Assembly: GCA_021292165.1 (NCBI GenBank)
Contig: CM037877.1
Location: 29,090,197-29,154,196 of the forward strand
DNA from: Shinisaurus crocodilurus
Lineage: Eukaryota > Chordata > Lepidosauria > Squamata > Shinisauridae
DNA: 64,000 nt
Direction: 5' to 3'
Shown here piece after piece: positions 33,330-43,982 of the stretch. The first letter of the stretch is position 1, and every line of letters starts with the position of its first letter. The notes below the pieces were generated by a model that saw only the letters and a program-made list of their open reading frames with translations, had not been told where the DNA came from and searched no databases. A program made the position numbers and the translations under genes.

Positions 33330-34143
33330 CTTTGCCGTAGGTGCTCACTTTCAGTGGGGCCCTTCAAACATAGCCTTGCTTGCTTTAATGGTGGGTCGAC
33401 TGCTGCAATCTGGGCTACCAGAGGAGGGCTTGGGAGTGGGGAGTCAGGAGGAGACCTGCTGTTCAACAGCTGTAAGGTGACAGGGGTTGGGGGAGTGGGG
33501 GAAGAGGGGAATGCAGGCGCAGTCAGCCTATTTGTGGCGGGGGATGAGCCCAAGAGGCAAAGAGCAATGTGGCTGGCTGGCTCCAGGGGTGCACCGTGCA
33601 GGTGCCGGAGGTGGAGGGGAAATGGAATATGCAGGCAGGAGAGAGAGAGAGAGAGCGCGAAACATGAACGTGCGCTGGGAAATTTCGCAGCACTGAGTAG
33701 AGCAGAGCGCTCTCTCAGGGACGAGAAAAAGTTCCATCCCAATCCAAAGACAAAATGAACCTGTCACCTGCCTGATGACTTGGTGGCCAGCTGATGAGGC
33801 CTTGCTTGCATGACGTGGAGGAGGATGGGGTGGAGAGGCCCGAAAAGTCACCCAGCTGGGTTTGGTGCACAGAATCACCACTTGACTGTTGTGTGTGTGG
33901 GGGGAGAGGAGAACCCCCTCGCCCACGGCTCAGAAAAAGCCTGCAAGTGGCCTTGAAGGCAGTGCCTGGTGCCAAAGTGGAGATCACCAGACTAGGGTCA
34001 CTTCCCCCCCCCCCCCGACAGAAGCACTGTGCTTTTCTAGGAATATATGCCTTGAGCCTCAGAGAACAGGTTCACACATGCTTCTTCACCATCAGTAGTC
34101 AACCAATGCTCCTGATGCTGCAGTCAGTACCATTAGGAGATGA
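33330..34143. other. GC-rich non-coding stretch
   Basis: It contains a (GA)n tract at 33631-33654, CpG-containing segments around 33590-33720, and C-runs near 34003. Long frames on both strands (the largest 186 codons) show no recognisable domain and reflect GC-rich composition. It may be old transposon sequence. Confidence 0.4.
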
Positions 34144-34394
34144 CTTATTTATATTTATATTAATTGTTATATTTATATTCTGCCTTTTTTCCTGCAAGGA
34201 ACCCAGGTTGGCTTACATAATCGTCTTCCTCCTCTCCAATTTCTCCTCACAACAACCCTGTGAGGTAGGTTAGGCTGAGAGTCAGTGACTTGCCCAAAGT
34301 CACCCAGTGAGCTTCATGGCTGAGCGGGGACTAGAACCCAGATCTCCCAAGTCCCAGTCCAACACTCTAGCCACTATGCCACACTGGCTCTCAC
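34144..34394 (-). mobile_element. MIR-type tRNA SINE (family M)
   Basis: Full-length inverse copy: tgcctttttt-type tail, ccctgtgaggtaggttaggc, gagtcagtgacttgcccaaa, and a tRNA-like head with agtccaacactctagccact. Confidence 0.88.
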
Positions 34395-35564
34395 GCCACA
34401 CTGACTTACATGTGGGAATTAAACATCACAGATTAATCACCACAGATAGTGCTTTCATAGTAGTGGGGTTCAGACACATAACATGGGGGGGGGGTATCAC
34501 GGAGCATTGTGGGCTAATTATTGATTTACTTTTAGTACCAGGTTCATAAATCAATGGAATCAACTTATCATCCCCTCAGTTTCTGATATTCAGGTGCAAG
34601 TGTCATTGTCCATGTTGCCAAAATGGTGTCATCCACACACAACAGGGAGCAGGCTTGGGAAAGCTCCAGGGTTTGCAGAAGAACAACAAAAGCTTTAGGA
34701 AAAAACCTAAAGGGGGGGAGAACCCCCCGCCCCGCCCCCGCCCCCACCCTACACACATACAAACAGCCTAATAAAATAATGACTGAGCATGCTCAGTGCC
34801 CATGGAATGCTGACTGGCTGTTGGGGGAGGGGGGTGGAAAACCAGTTGGGAGGGGGAATGGAACAATGCATGCCAGAGGAGCAGAAATACTCCACGCTGC
34901 AACATTTTGTTGTAGCTCCCATTTGTTAAGTTCTAATAGGCAAGCATGTACACAAATTAGCATATGTCTGCGTGGAGCTCCTCAAAGGCAGGTAACAGTT
35001 CTTCATTCTGTGGGCATCTTCCTTCACTTCAAAAAGGGTCATTGATTGCGGGAATATGGTTGGAAAAATATGATCTGATGACTCATGTCTATGACTTCTC
35101 TGTCTTATTGGATTGCTCCATTATCTTTCTTGTGTTATTTATCAGGAATTGATGGGTGGATTAATAAATTCACATGTCTCCTCACATGCTTTTGTGTGTG
35201 CCAGCTTTCAAGATTTACTCCAGGATTTACTCCAGGTTGAAGCCAACGTGCTTTTTCTGAAGGCTGGTGACGCAGGATACAAATATATTACTTTGTGTGT
35301 GCGTACTTTATTTTAACGTATTTGCTAATGAACATCTGTAGTGTAAAAGTGGTGCTGGTGGTTTGTTTTCTTGGAATGAAACAAATCTGGCTTTCATAAA
35401 GGATGCTGAGATTTGCTAGGAATAGATTTACCCTTTCATTGAGCATGAGGCATGTCTGCTGGCTGATACTGCTGTGTGAACATACCTAACTAGGTCAAGA
35501 ACATCTCTGCATCTGAAAACCAGTGTGATCAGTGTAGCTGAGCATATCTTAGAGGGGGGGGGAA
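34395..35564. other. Non-coding stretch, nothing recognised
   Basis: Contains G- and C-runs (34482-34493 and 34723-34746). No repeat family or exon signal recognised. Confidence 0.4.
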
Positions 35565-36330
35565 GCATTCAAGAATCATAAGGAATCTCAAAGATCATCC
35601 AGTCCAACCCTCTGCTGTAAGGGACGGTGCTAGGTACTGAAAAGATCGAGGGCTCAGTCCTGCAGGAAAAAAAAAAAAAAAAAAGCACAAATTTGCACAT
35701 GATAATTTACATATGCTCTAAAGTCTCTCTATCTATCTGTCTCTGAGTCTTTAAGGGACTCTGTCTCCCTAAGGACACCCCTATTTGTGAAAAGGCATGT
35801 ATGGACAGGGGAGAGGAGGGCATTTGATTTCAGAAAAAAACCTCAGGCAGAAAGATTCAAGGGGGGGCAGCAGGACCAGAAGGTGAAGCACATGAGGGCA
35901 AAAAGCCAGCTAATCCAGGGGGATCGGGTGCAACAGAGATCATCAGGGGCCCTGTACCTTTATTTCAGCAAGTGCCCATGGACACCAGGGTGGTGGGGCA
36001 GATGGCTTCCCCAGAGATTTGGGGGTCCAAATGAAAGATTCAGGGATCCAGCCCTAATGGCTACACTCTAACACCATCTCTGCTGCTGATGCTGGAAATC
36101 TGCTGGTATAGGAGTGTCCATCCCGGCCTCTGCTTAAAAGCCTCCCAATGAAGGAGACCCCGCCATCTTCTGAGGCAGTCTCTTCCGTTGTTGACCAGGC
36201 AGCTTGTACCATCAGGAAGTTCTTGCTAATGTTTAGTCAAAATCCCCTTTCTTGTAATTTGAGCACATTGGTGCAGGTCTTATCCTCTGGAGCAACAGGA
36301 AACAAATTTGCTCCTCTATCTATCTATCTA
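35565..36330 (-). mobile_element. CR1 LINE 3' fragment, split by element H
   Basis: On the - strand the left piece ends ggttggactggatgatcttt, the classic CR1 3' end. The right piece (36080-36330) is the adjoining upstream region. The ~460-bp element H separates them. Confidence 0.75.
35622..36079. mobile_element. DNA-transposon-like repeat H, copy 1
   Basis: The ends (aagggacggtgctagg and the inverse of cagagatggtgttag) resemble each other as short inverted repeats. Copy 2 at 37068-37480 is inverted. Shared interior: gcacaaatttgcacatg, acccctatttgtgaaaa, ggggagaggagggcatttga. CTGCTG occurs at both borders within the split CR1, a possible TSD. hAT membership is likely but unproven. Confidence 0.6.
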
Positions 36331-37045
36331 TTTTATTTAATAATGTAAAGACCACTTAATACAAAAGAAATGATCAATGTGCTGTACGATACAAAAATGA
36401 TGGCAAAGCACATGGGAATAAAATCTAAAAATAATAAAATGTCCATTTAACATACATACTCCTAAAAGATTAAACAGCAGCAGCATACTTGCTCAACAAA
36501 AATTAAGCTGGGAAAGCTTGGATTAAGAGGAGTGATTTTAAGCAAGTGCCAAAAACACTCAATCTTTGGTGCATGCCTTATTCCCAGGGCAGAGTATTCC
36601 AGAGGCTGGCTGCAGAATGCTGGGAGCTGTAGGACTTTCTTCTGTCTAAACATGCATAGGATTGAGCCCTAAGCACCCATTGAATCCAGATGAATCCAGG
36701 GAGTACGAGGAGGAACCACCAAAAGGGCCTCCCCTAATGACCGAGGGGAGTGGGCAGGAGTGTAAGAGACGAGGCGGTCTCTGAGCTAACCTGGTCCTAT
36801 GTTGTTCAGGGCCTTGTATACTAGCACTACCACCTCAGACTTGGCCCTGGCAGCATATAGGCAGCCGGTGCGACCGTTTCAGCAGAGCTGTTACATGTTG
36901 GTGACCGGCTGCTCCACACAGCATCTGAGCCACTGCAATTTGCTCCAGCGGCAGCTTCCAGGCCAACCTCAAGGGCAGCCCCACATAGAGTGCACCAAAA
37001 AAATAATCCAGTCTTGAGGTTACCAGTGCATGGATTGTCTATGTG
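36331..37045 (-). mobile_element. L2-like LINE fragment, interrupted by a MITE
   Basis: On the - strand the right part gives a degraded RLDY, GLPLRLAWKLPLEQIAVAQ and LLKRSHRLPI series, the L2/CR1 RT end as at 20637-20870. The left part is the tail. A family E MITE half lies inside it at 36597-36672. Confidence 0.75.
36597..36672. mobile_element. Palindromic MITE (family E), right half
   Basis: gcagaatgctgggagctgta, ggactttcttctgtctaaac, atgcataggattgagcccta. The left arm is missing. The same half occurs at 46078 and 62235. Confidence 0.8.
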
Positions 37046-37067
37046 ACAATATTGCCTCTTAATTGCC

Positions 37068-37480
37068 AGAGGCGGTGTTATGGGGTGGCCCACTAGGGCT
37101 GGAGCCCTGAATCTTTCATTTGGAGCTCCGAATCTCTGGGAGGCCATCTAACCCAACACCCTGCTGTGTCCATGGGCAGATGACCTCCCAGAGAGAGATT
37201 CAGAGCTGGACTAGCAGGTTTTTTGTCCACATGTGCTTCACCTCCTGCTGCCCCCCCCCCCCAATCTTTCTGCCTGAGGTTTTTTTTTCTGAAATCAAAT
37301 GCCCTCCTCTCCCCTGTCCAAACATCCCTTTTTACAAATAGGGGTGTCCTTAGGAGACAGGGTCCTTTACGGACTTTAGAGAATATGTAAATTAGCATAT
37401 GCAAATTTGTGCTCTCTCTTTTTTTTTGTCCTGTGGGCCTGAGCCCTGGATCTTTTTAGTACCTAGCACCGCCCCTGCAT
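37068..37480. mobile_element. DNA-transposon-like repeat H, copy 2 (inverted)
   Basis: It begins cagaggcggtgttatgggg and ends agtacctagcaccgcccctg, so the termini are loose inverted repeats starting with CAG. The interior is the reverse of 35622-36079. Flanking 8-mers do not match. Confidence 0.6.
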
Positions 37481-37550
37481 GCCCCGGCATCATTTTCTCC
37501 CCTGTCCAAAGGGACAGCTGGATGTCCTCCCCGCAATGCTTCCGTTGGGG

Positions 37551-37715
37551 CAGGGCCGGTGCTACCATTAGGCCAACTAGGCAGCTGCCTAGGGTGCAGG
37601 GCTAAAGGGGGCGCCAGAAACGCCTTGGAAAAAAATACAGCGCTCTCAAGTGGGAAGCGGGGGTGCTAAATATCTGATCTTGCCTAGGGCACCAGACTGC
37701 CTTGCACCGGTCCTG
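37551..37715. mobile_element. Short hAT element with near-perfect TSD
   Basis: 165 bp with ends cagggccggtgctacc and gcaccggtcctg. Flanks are CGTTGGGG (37543-37550) and GGTTGGGG (37716-37723), 7 of 8 identical. The interior has aggcagctgcctagggtgca. Non-coding. Confidence 0.82.
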
Positions 37716-38330
37716 GGTTGGGGAGCCAGTTTCTCTGCACACACTGGCTTTCCCCAGCCAAAGCAAGCCGGCCCAGCACATACCGAAGCCAGGTGTCCCC
37801 AGTTGTGGCTCCGGGTGTTGGAGTTCTCCTCCACCCAGCAGGGCTGCTTTGCCATGTGCAAACTTTCCTCAGGCTGAATGACATCAGGGGCCACACCCTG
37901 CCCCCTGACATCATCAGGCCTGTGGAGGAGGACCAGCTGGTGGGCTCATCCAGCCCTACACCGAAATCTGATTCCCCACCCTGGATTTATACCTCTCTTT
38001 CTTTTCTTTTTTTAATCAACTGCCATCCAAGGCAGCTTACACAGACAGATGACAAAACACAAGGCAATGGATTTGTCTCTCGGCGATAGGCTGGCCAACA
38101 GAGACATCACGTTAATGTTCAAGCCTCTTCTTCTTGGCTCTCTACTCTTCATGCTGCTACTGCGGCTGCTACTAGGCTTAGGGGGCATATGGCAAATGCA
38201 GGGGAAATAGCAACCCACCCACCCACCCTGGAAGCGTGCTCCCAGGAAGCACAGCATGTAACTGTCAGTTGCGGTAAGCTGCCTTGTAAGCACAAGAATT
38301 AAGTCAATAGTCATTAAAAATACGTCAAAT
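37716..38330. other. Non-coding stretch, nothing recognised
   Basis: GC-moderate, with overlapping short frames on both strands. Nothing recognised. Confidence 0.4.
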
Positions 38331-38515
38331 ACATTTGAAGTTGCCTTTTACTGTTGGACAGTTCATTGGTCTATCTAGCTCAGTATCCAGTGTCTTGAGG
38401 CAGGTATCCTGTACCTGAGATCCTCTGGATATGCCAGAGAATGAACCAGGGACCTTCTGCATGCAAGACATATGCTCTCCCGCTGATATATGTGCCTTTA
38501 AGCCACTGTTGTTGT
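38331..38515 (-). mobile_element. tRNA-derived SINE with CR1-like tail (family T)
   Basis: On the - strand the head (tgcatgcagaaggtccctgg, then ttcattctctgg) is tRNA-like. The tail, seen on + as ttcattggtctatctagctc and agtatccag, is the CR1-like end. Confidence 0.75.
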
Positions 38516-38819
38516 AAAGATAATGACGTTGATGCAGACATGTAGAACCTCCAGCCCACAGGCCTAATCTTGGCCACAGAGGTTCTACATCTGGCCTGCA
38601 GAGTGTTGTGCACCCACCATGGGCCTCTGTCCCACAAATCCTCCACATGCCCCATACCACCCTTACCGGTGCTTGCGGAAGATGAATGGAGAGGCATCCC
38701 CACTGTTATCTCTGATCAGAGATAACAGCAGGGTGTCACCAGGGTTGCTGCTTTGCTGCACACAGGGATTCCCTGATGGAGAAAGCCTGCACACAGCAAA
38801 GTTTGAGCAAAGTCAGCCA
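38516..38819. other. Unclassified, possibly left part of a split repeat
   Basis: tgtagaacctccagcccaca with ggcctaatcttggcc (38540-38575) and the inverse-like catgggcctgaggttcaaca (39297-39316) lie on either side of the L2 end. An older element may have been split by that insertion. Confidence 0.35.
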
Positions 38820-39252
38820 TGTCCCCTTCACTTCTCCATTATCCTCAGAGGCCCTTCTTTGGGTTGCCCCACCGAATGGGGCAAGGTGGGTGGCTACTAA
38901 GAGGAGGGACTTTTCAGTGGTGGCAACCCAGTTGTGGAATGACTTCCCCAGAGAGGCTCGCCTGGCACCTACATTGTGGTCTTTTCAGCACCAAGCAAAG
39001 ACTTTTCTTATTTTCCCAGGTTTTTTAGACCTTCAGTTTTAAAAATTGTGTTAGTGCATTTTTAGATCTTTGCATTGCTGCTGGCTGTTATCTTGGTTCC
39101 TACTTTGATTTTATTCTGTTTTAAAGTTATGGTTGTATATTATGTTTTACGATGTTATTATATTTTATGGTTTTAAGCTTTGTTTTGGAAACAGCCCAGA
39201 GAGCTTCAGCATAGAAATGTAATGAATAAAATAAATAATAAATAAATAAAAA
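38820..39252 (+). mobile_element. L2-like LINE 3' end
   Basis: The ORF end reads RDFSVVATQLWNDFPREARL followed by KTFLIFP in the frame at 38776-39042. The tail has cccagagagcttcagcatag and a (AAAT)n end. 5'-truncated. Confidence 0.83.
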
Positions 39253-39522
39253 TCCTGAAGGACTGGATTGGGACCCCAGGCAGGCCTGATTTGGGACATG
39301 GGCCTGAGGTTCAACATCCGTGATCTCAAGACAATCTAGCTACTACACTCCAAGGTTGGTTTTCTGAACAATGGTCAAGCTACTGCAGTCCATGGTTGCA
39401 AATGGCCCTATTGCTTGCCTCCTGGTCCGTATCTCTGTCTCTCTTTCTCCCAGAAGAGACAGACCTGGTGACTGGGAGGTAGGAAGGCAGGCATTCATGC
39501 AACCACGGAGTACAGCAGCTAG

Positions 39523-39838
39523 AGATTGGGTTCAGATAACATGATAACCCACTCAAGGATTGAGTATGGGTTGAGTGTGGGTTGTCATTGAAACGCGAGT
39601 TATGTTGTCTGAACCCAGCCGAGATAACAAACCATGGTGAACAACCCACAACCCAACAACAAACCATGGGTTCTCTTCATCGGTTGTTTGTGGTTAACAA
39701 GCCATGGCTTGTTAGAGCAGCTGGGTTCAGGCAACACGATAACCCAGGTTTCAACAACAAGGCACAGTTCAATGACAACCCGCACTCAGCCCATACTCAA
39801 CCCCCGAGTGTGGGTTATCATGTTGTCTGAATCCAGTC
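39523..39838. mobile_element. Compound foldback element (family F'), intact
   Basis: Two palindromes (about 39529-39617 and 39720-39836), each starting gggttca-g-taacatgataac or gggttcaggcaacacgata and closing with the inverse (atgttgtctgaacccag, atgttgtctgaatccag), flank a ~100-bp centre with ggttaacaagccatggcttg. No TSD was resolved. Confidence 0.75.
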
Positions 39839-41357
39839 AGACTGTCATTTGGAAAGTTGACCACGGAGCACGGTAATTAGAGATCAGAAGCAGGCTGGCA
39901 GGCTTGTGACTATGTGGACGGATGCGGATGCATAGAAGAATAAGCTCCTAGGCAAACCCACCAAGCTCATCCGGCTGAGATTCTTAGGAAAGTAATGAAC
40001 AGGAATGTCCTGTACTGCCAGGACTGTGGAACAAGCTGATGTTTTAAGCTACAGATTGTACTGATATTTTATGTAGATTCAGTGTGACTTGCTAACACTG
40101 CTCAAGTTTGGTGCTGGTGATGCCCACTGCTGGACTCCCAGGACCCTAAGTCTGCCCAGAATATAGCTTTTGTTCAAAAATTGCCCAATATTGAAGTGCA
40201 GTACAACTTCGCTTTTGATCTGCTTCCAACTGTGTTGAATAAACCAGCGGCACCAACCAAAGTGCAATTTCTTCACAAATCCCACCCGCAAATTAGTGTT
40301 TAGTTTTGTTCCTCAAAGCTCCACTTTAATGAGGATCAAACTGCAGCCATTTAGTTTCTCTCTGTCATAGGAACTGGACTCCTGTTTTTGTAGGTGACCT
40401 TGCAGGTCTACAGGAGTACACTGTGTGTCCATTAGAGCAAGCCATAGAGAAAACCCTGAGTCTGATCACAGCAGGAGATGAATAATTGAGCCGGGGCGGC
40501 AGCAGCAACTAAAATAAATCCCTTCATTGCTTAGGAGTCAGAAGCATGTTTTCTGCAGGCGCTGGCTCGTGAATATCATGCATCAATGGAAGAAGAGCTT
40601 ATTTTATATCTTGCCCGGGACTGTGTAGTCTGCACAGCCTCAATATGCCCATCATGAATACTGAAAAAAGACCAGCTGCCCCTTTGCATTGTTTAAGGGG
40701 AATGTAGGTTGCATTGACTAAGGATCACCACCAGATGGCTCCCCGAAAAACTAATCTGTTGACGCAGGCACTTGCTTTGGCCCCTTTTAACCTCGTTTCC
40801 CCCTCCCTAAAGTGTAGAAGTATTTCTCAGAAATGATATACAAATGACAGAACACTCACTGTGGCCTAAATTAAAAGATCCATGTTTAAAGGTCAATACA
40901 CTGCAGAAATGCCCGCTTTTATGCTGTTCCGTTTGTTCCGTACTTGCTAGGACAACCTGTGACTCCACCACCAAGGCTGTTAAGCAGTTGTTTTTTTAAT
41001 CTCCTCCTCCTCCTCCTCCTCCTCCTCCAGCATATGCATCCATCCTACCTTGCTTAGCTGAAGGCACTTACATTGTGCATTTTCCTGGGTGTTAGGGCAC
41101 ACAAGCAAGCAACCAATATTCGGTACCACTGTGTCTCTATAGGAAGAGTAGATTTGGGGAAGGGGGGGAATACTCAGCCTCTGGGCTTTAATGAAGTGCC
41201 AAGAGTCTCAAAATCAAAAACAGCTTGTTTTAAAAACGTTTAGACCTCCTATGCATTTGGAATCATAACTAACCTTAAAGAATATACAAATATGCAACCC
41301 CTTCCCCCATCTATCCTGTGCCACTTCATATCATATACTCCATGCATTCTCCTACAC
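39839..41357. other. Repeat-poor stretch with (CTC)n
   Basis: Only a 28-bp (CTC)n at 41001-41028 was identified. No exon-like frame. It is one of the longer single-copy-looking stretches, and a candidate for conserved non-coding DNA. Confidence 0.4.
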
Positions 41358-41465
41358 AGGGGTGGGCAACTTGTGATCCTCCAGATATTTTGGCCTACAG
41401 CTCCCATCATCCTACACCACTGGTTATGCTGGCTAGGGCTGATGGGAGCTATAGGCCCAAAACAT
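41358..41465. mobile_element. Palindromic MITE (family D)
   Basis: caggggtgggcaacttgtga, tcctccagatattttggcct, and the inverse gatgggagctataggcccaa. The right terminus has been replaced by the following 5S SINE. Confidence 0.78.
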
Positions 41466-41630
41466 AGATTCATAGATCATAGAGTTGGAAGGGGCCTACA
41501 AGGCCATGGAGTCCAACCCCCTGCTCAATGCAGGAAACTAGAGGAGGGGTCTCCCATCCAAGTAATAACCAGGCCTGACCCTGCTTAGCTTTCCACACTC
41601 AGACAAGCTGAGCCAGCGTGAGCCACAGGT
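41466..41630 (-). mobile_element. 5S rRNA-headed SINE with CR1-like tail
   Basis: Full copy on the - strand. It starts agacctgtggctcacgctgg and holds gaaagctaagcagggtcagg (5S A box region), ttacttggatgggagacc (5S C box), tgcattgagcagggggttgg, then the CR1-like end ggccttgtaggccccttcc, aactctatgat. It matches 60600-60775 over its length. Confidence 0.88.
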
Positions 41631-41632
41631 CT

Positions 41633-41719
41633 ATGTTCTCCAACCTTGGGTCCCCAGATGTTTTTGGCTTACAACTTCCAGCATGCCCCAGCCAGCGACC
41701 AAGGTTGGAGAACACTGAT
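41633..41719. mobile_element. hAT MITE (family A), internally deleted
   Basis: The left arm (tgttctccaaccttgggtcc ... ccccagccagc) joins directly to the last 15 bp of the right arm (caaggttggagaacactg). Confidence 0.85.
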
Positions 41720-41879
41720 CTAGAGGGTCACACATTGTCAGCCCTGCCCTACAAGAAAAGGACTGATTATTAAGTTTTCATACCCATACTCATAATGTGT
41801 GCATGCACGTGTCTTTTTTAATTTGAGGTTTTTTGAGAAGGGCATTGGGGTGCAGCTGTTAAAATAAAGAGGTCTTTAT

Positions 41880-42382
41880 CCAATATTGTTTCATATAGCA
41901 CTATCAATGTGTGTTGTACTTTATGGATGGTGTGGAGAAAGTGGATAGGGAGACATTTTTCTCCCTCTTTCATAATACTAGAACCTGGGGTCATCATCCC
42001 ATGAAGCTGATTGGTGGGAGATTCAGGACAGATAAAAGGAAGGACTTCTTGAAACAGTGCTTAGTTAAACTGTGGAATTCACTTCCACAAGATGTAGTGA
42101 TGGCCACCGATTTGGAGGGCTTTAAAAGGGGATTGGACAAGTTCATGGAGGAGAAGGCTATCCATGGCTACTAGTCCTGATGGCTATATGCTTCCTCCAG
42201 TATCAGAGCAACTGCCTATGTAACCAGTTGCTTGGGAACACGGGCTGGAGGGTGCTGTTGCACTCATGTCCTGCTTTGTGGGATCCCGTGGGCAGCTGGT
42301 TTGCAACTGTGTGAACGGAATGATGGACTAGATGGACCCTTGGCCTGATCCAGCATGGCTCTTCTTATGTTCTTATGTTCAG
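41880..42382 (+). mobile_element. CR1 LINE 3' end with ORF2 C-terminus
   Basis: The frame at 41911-42174 ends with FKRGLDKFMEEKAIHGY preceded by a KLWNSLPQDV motif, the usual end of CR1 ORF2. The 3' UTR includes gatggactagatggaccctt, ggcctgatccagcatggctc and the tandem tail ttcttatg ttcttatg. No RT core is present. Confidence 0.88.
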
Positions 42383-42394
42383 AGAAGAGGACGG

Positions 42395-42715
42395 GTGGTC
42401 TATGCCCAAAGAGCTTCCAGTTGATACAGTTCCACACAGAGGAGACAGCAGGAAAGGGGGAAGAAATGGAGACAGACTAATTAATGAAGCGTAAGGTTAT
42501 CAAGGGCTGCTGATCGTAATGGCTACATGCTATCTCTGGGACCAGAAGTGGCAGGCCTCCGAATCCCAATTGCTGGGGAACAACAGTGGGAGATGGCGAT
42601 TGCCCTCATGTCCTGCTTGTAGGCTTCCCATAAGTGGGTTGGCTACCATGGGAAACAGGATGCTGCATTAGACAGGCCTTTGGTCTGATCCAGCAGGGGC
42701 TCTTCTTATGTTTTT
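42395..42715 (+). mobile_element. CR1 LINE 3' UTR, second diverged copy
   Basis: ggctgctgatcgtaatggct, catgtcctgcttgtaggctt, cctttggtctgatccagcag, ggctcttcttatg. It lies directly downstream of, and in the same orientation as, the copy at 41880. Confidence 0.8.
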
Positions 42716-42960
42716 TTTGGCAAAGCAGGGAAGAATATGGATTCATTTCAGTTACATGTACTTAGGCATGGTTACAGTGAGGCAAAGGGACTAGGGGATC
42801 ATGCCAAAGGCTTCCTGGAAAAGATGGATTTTGAGGAGGACTTGAAGGAAACCGGAGAGGTGGCATCATGCAGGTATTCCAGGCAAGGGTTGCAACTTTT
42901 TAGGTGTTGCAATGGAAGTTATGTTATCAGATAGTTACCTTATCAGATAGTTAAACATAG
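42716..42960 (+). repeat. Possible L2-like fragment
   Basis: ggcttcctggaaaagatgga and ttttgaggaggacttgaagg recall a part of L2 ends upstream of the tail. The evidence is weak. Confidence 0.3.
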
Positions 42961-42964
42961 TTTA

Positions 42965-43110
42965 AGCACTTCACAGGGGTAGCCATGTTAGTCTGTTACA
43001 GCAAAAACAGTAAAGAGTCTTGCGGCACATTAAAGACGATCAAAGTTATCATGGCATAAGCTTTCATGGACTATAGTCCACTTAATCAGATGCATGAAGA
43101 GTTATTGAAA
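42965..43110. repeat. Widespread amniote repeat (possibly Penelope-like end)
   Basis: caggggtagccatgttagtc, tgttacagcaaaaacag, gtcttgcggcacattaaaga, cataagctttcatggacta and cacttaatcagatgcatg are diagnostic of a repeat seen in many reptile genomes. I cannot assign the class with confidence; Penelope is a guess. Confidence 0.55.
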
Positions 43111-43546
43111 GTTTCTGGTATATATAAGTGCATATGGTTGGGGGAGGGATTGTGAACACTGAGGTCAGAGGGAAATTAAATTCCAAACATACTGACAGTA
43201 ATAATCAAAGAGTTGTTGCTGATAACACAAGCATGCTGGTGCTAGGTAAGCCAATCAGGGCTGCCCACGTTCTTCTGCAGCCTGAGAGAAAGGACAAGAT
43301 GGTGCCCACCACCAATTCCATGTACAGGAGATGACCAGACTGGCAGTCAAATCTTACCTCAACACTGGCAACGGGACAGCATTCTCTACCACGGCTGAGG
43401 GCAGCAGGGTAGCTAGGGGTGCACGGCTCTGTCCTCCAACACCCTTGTGGCCACTCCCTGCCCACCAGCATCTGCTGCATTTGCCACTTTGCCAATGGTA
43501 GGGCCAGTCCTGAAGCCATGTGTGTGTGTGTGTGGGGGGAATCCCT

Positions 43547-43789
43547 TTATTTTTATTTATTTATTTATTATATTTATACCCCGCCTTTTTTTCCTGAAAG
43601 GAACCCAAGGCAGCTTGCATAATCCTCCTCCTCCTCTCCATTTTATTCTCACAACAACCTTGTGAGGTAGGTTAGCCTGGGAGTCCGTGACTGGCCCAAA
43701 GTCACCCAGTAAGTTTCATGGCCGAGCGGGGACTAGAACCCGGATCTCCCGAGTCCCAGTACAACACTCTAACCACTACGCCACACTGG
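43547..43789 (-). mobile_element. MIR-type tRNA SINE (family M)
   Basis: Full-length and well conserved. Inverse order: (AAAT)n-like tail, ccgcctttttttcctgaaag, ccaaggcagcttgcataatc, cctgggagtccgtgactggc, head gagtcccagtacaacactct. A (GT)n run at 43519-43533 precedes it. Confidence 0.9.
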
Positions 43790-43943
43790 TGATAGAATAG
43801 AACCTCTTGATGAACTCAGCAGTCTCTCGTTCTACTTTGATGTTTTTGTTGTTGTTCCACAATGGGCACTTTAAGGTCAGTGAGAGTGTTCCTCAGAAGA
43901 GATGGACTTGTTTGCCCCCGAAGAAGTGACTCTACATGGAGCA

Positions 43944-43945
<2 letters not shown>

Positions 43946-43982
<37 letters not shown>
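43946..43982 (+). repeat. (ATC)n microsatellite
   Basis: Twelve pure triplets. Confidence 0.95.

Noticed and set aside
33198..33758. 186-codon open frame on the + strand
   Set aside because: It begins inside a foldback repeat and crosses a (GA)n tract. Composition explains the openness, and no domain or splice context supports a gene.
43946..43982. CRISPR-like or other spaced array
   Set aside because: All short-period repeats in the window are ordinary microsatellites or slip duplications. No spaced direct repeats occur.
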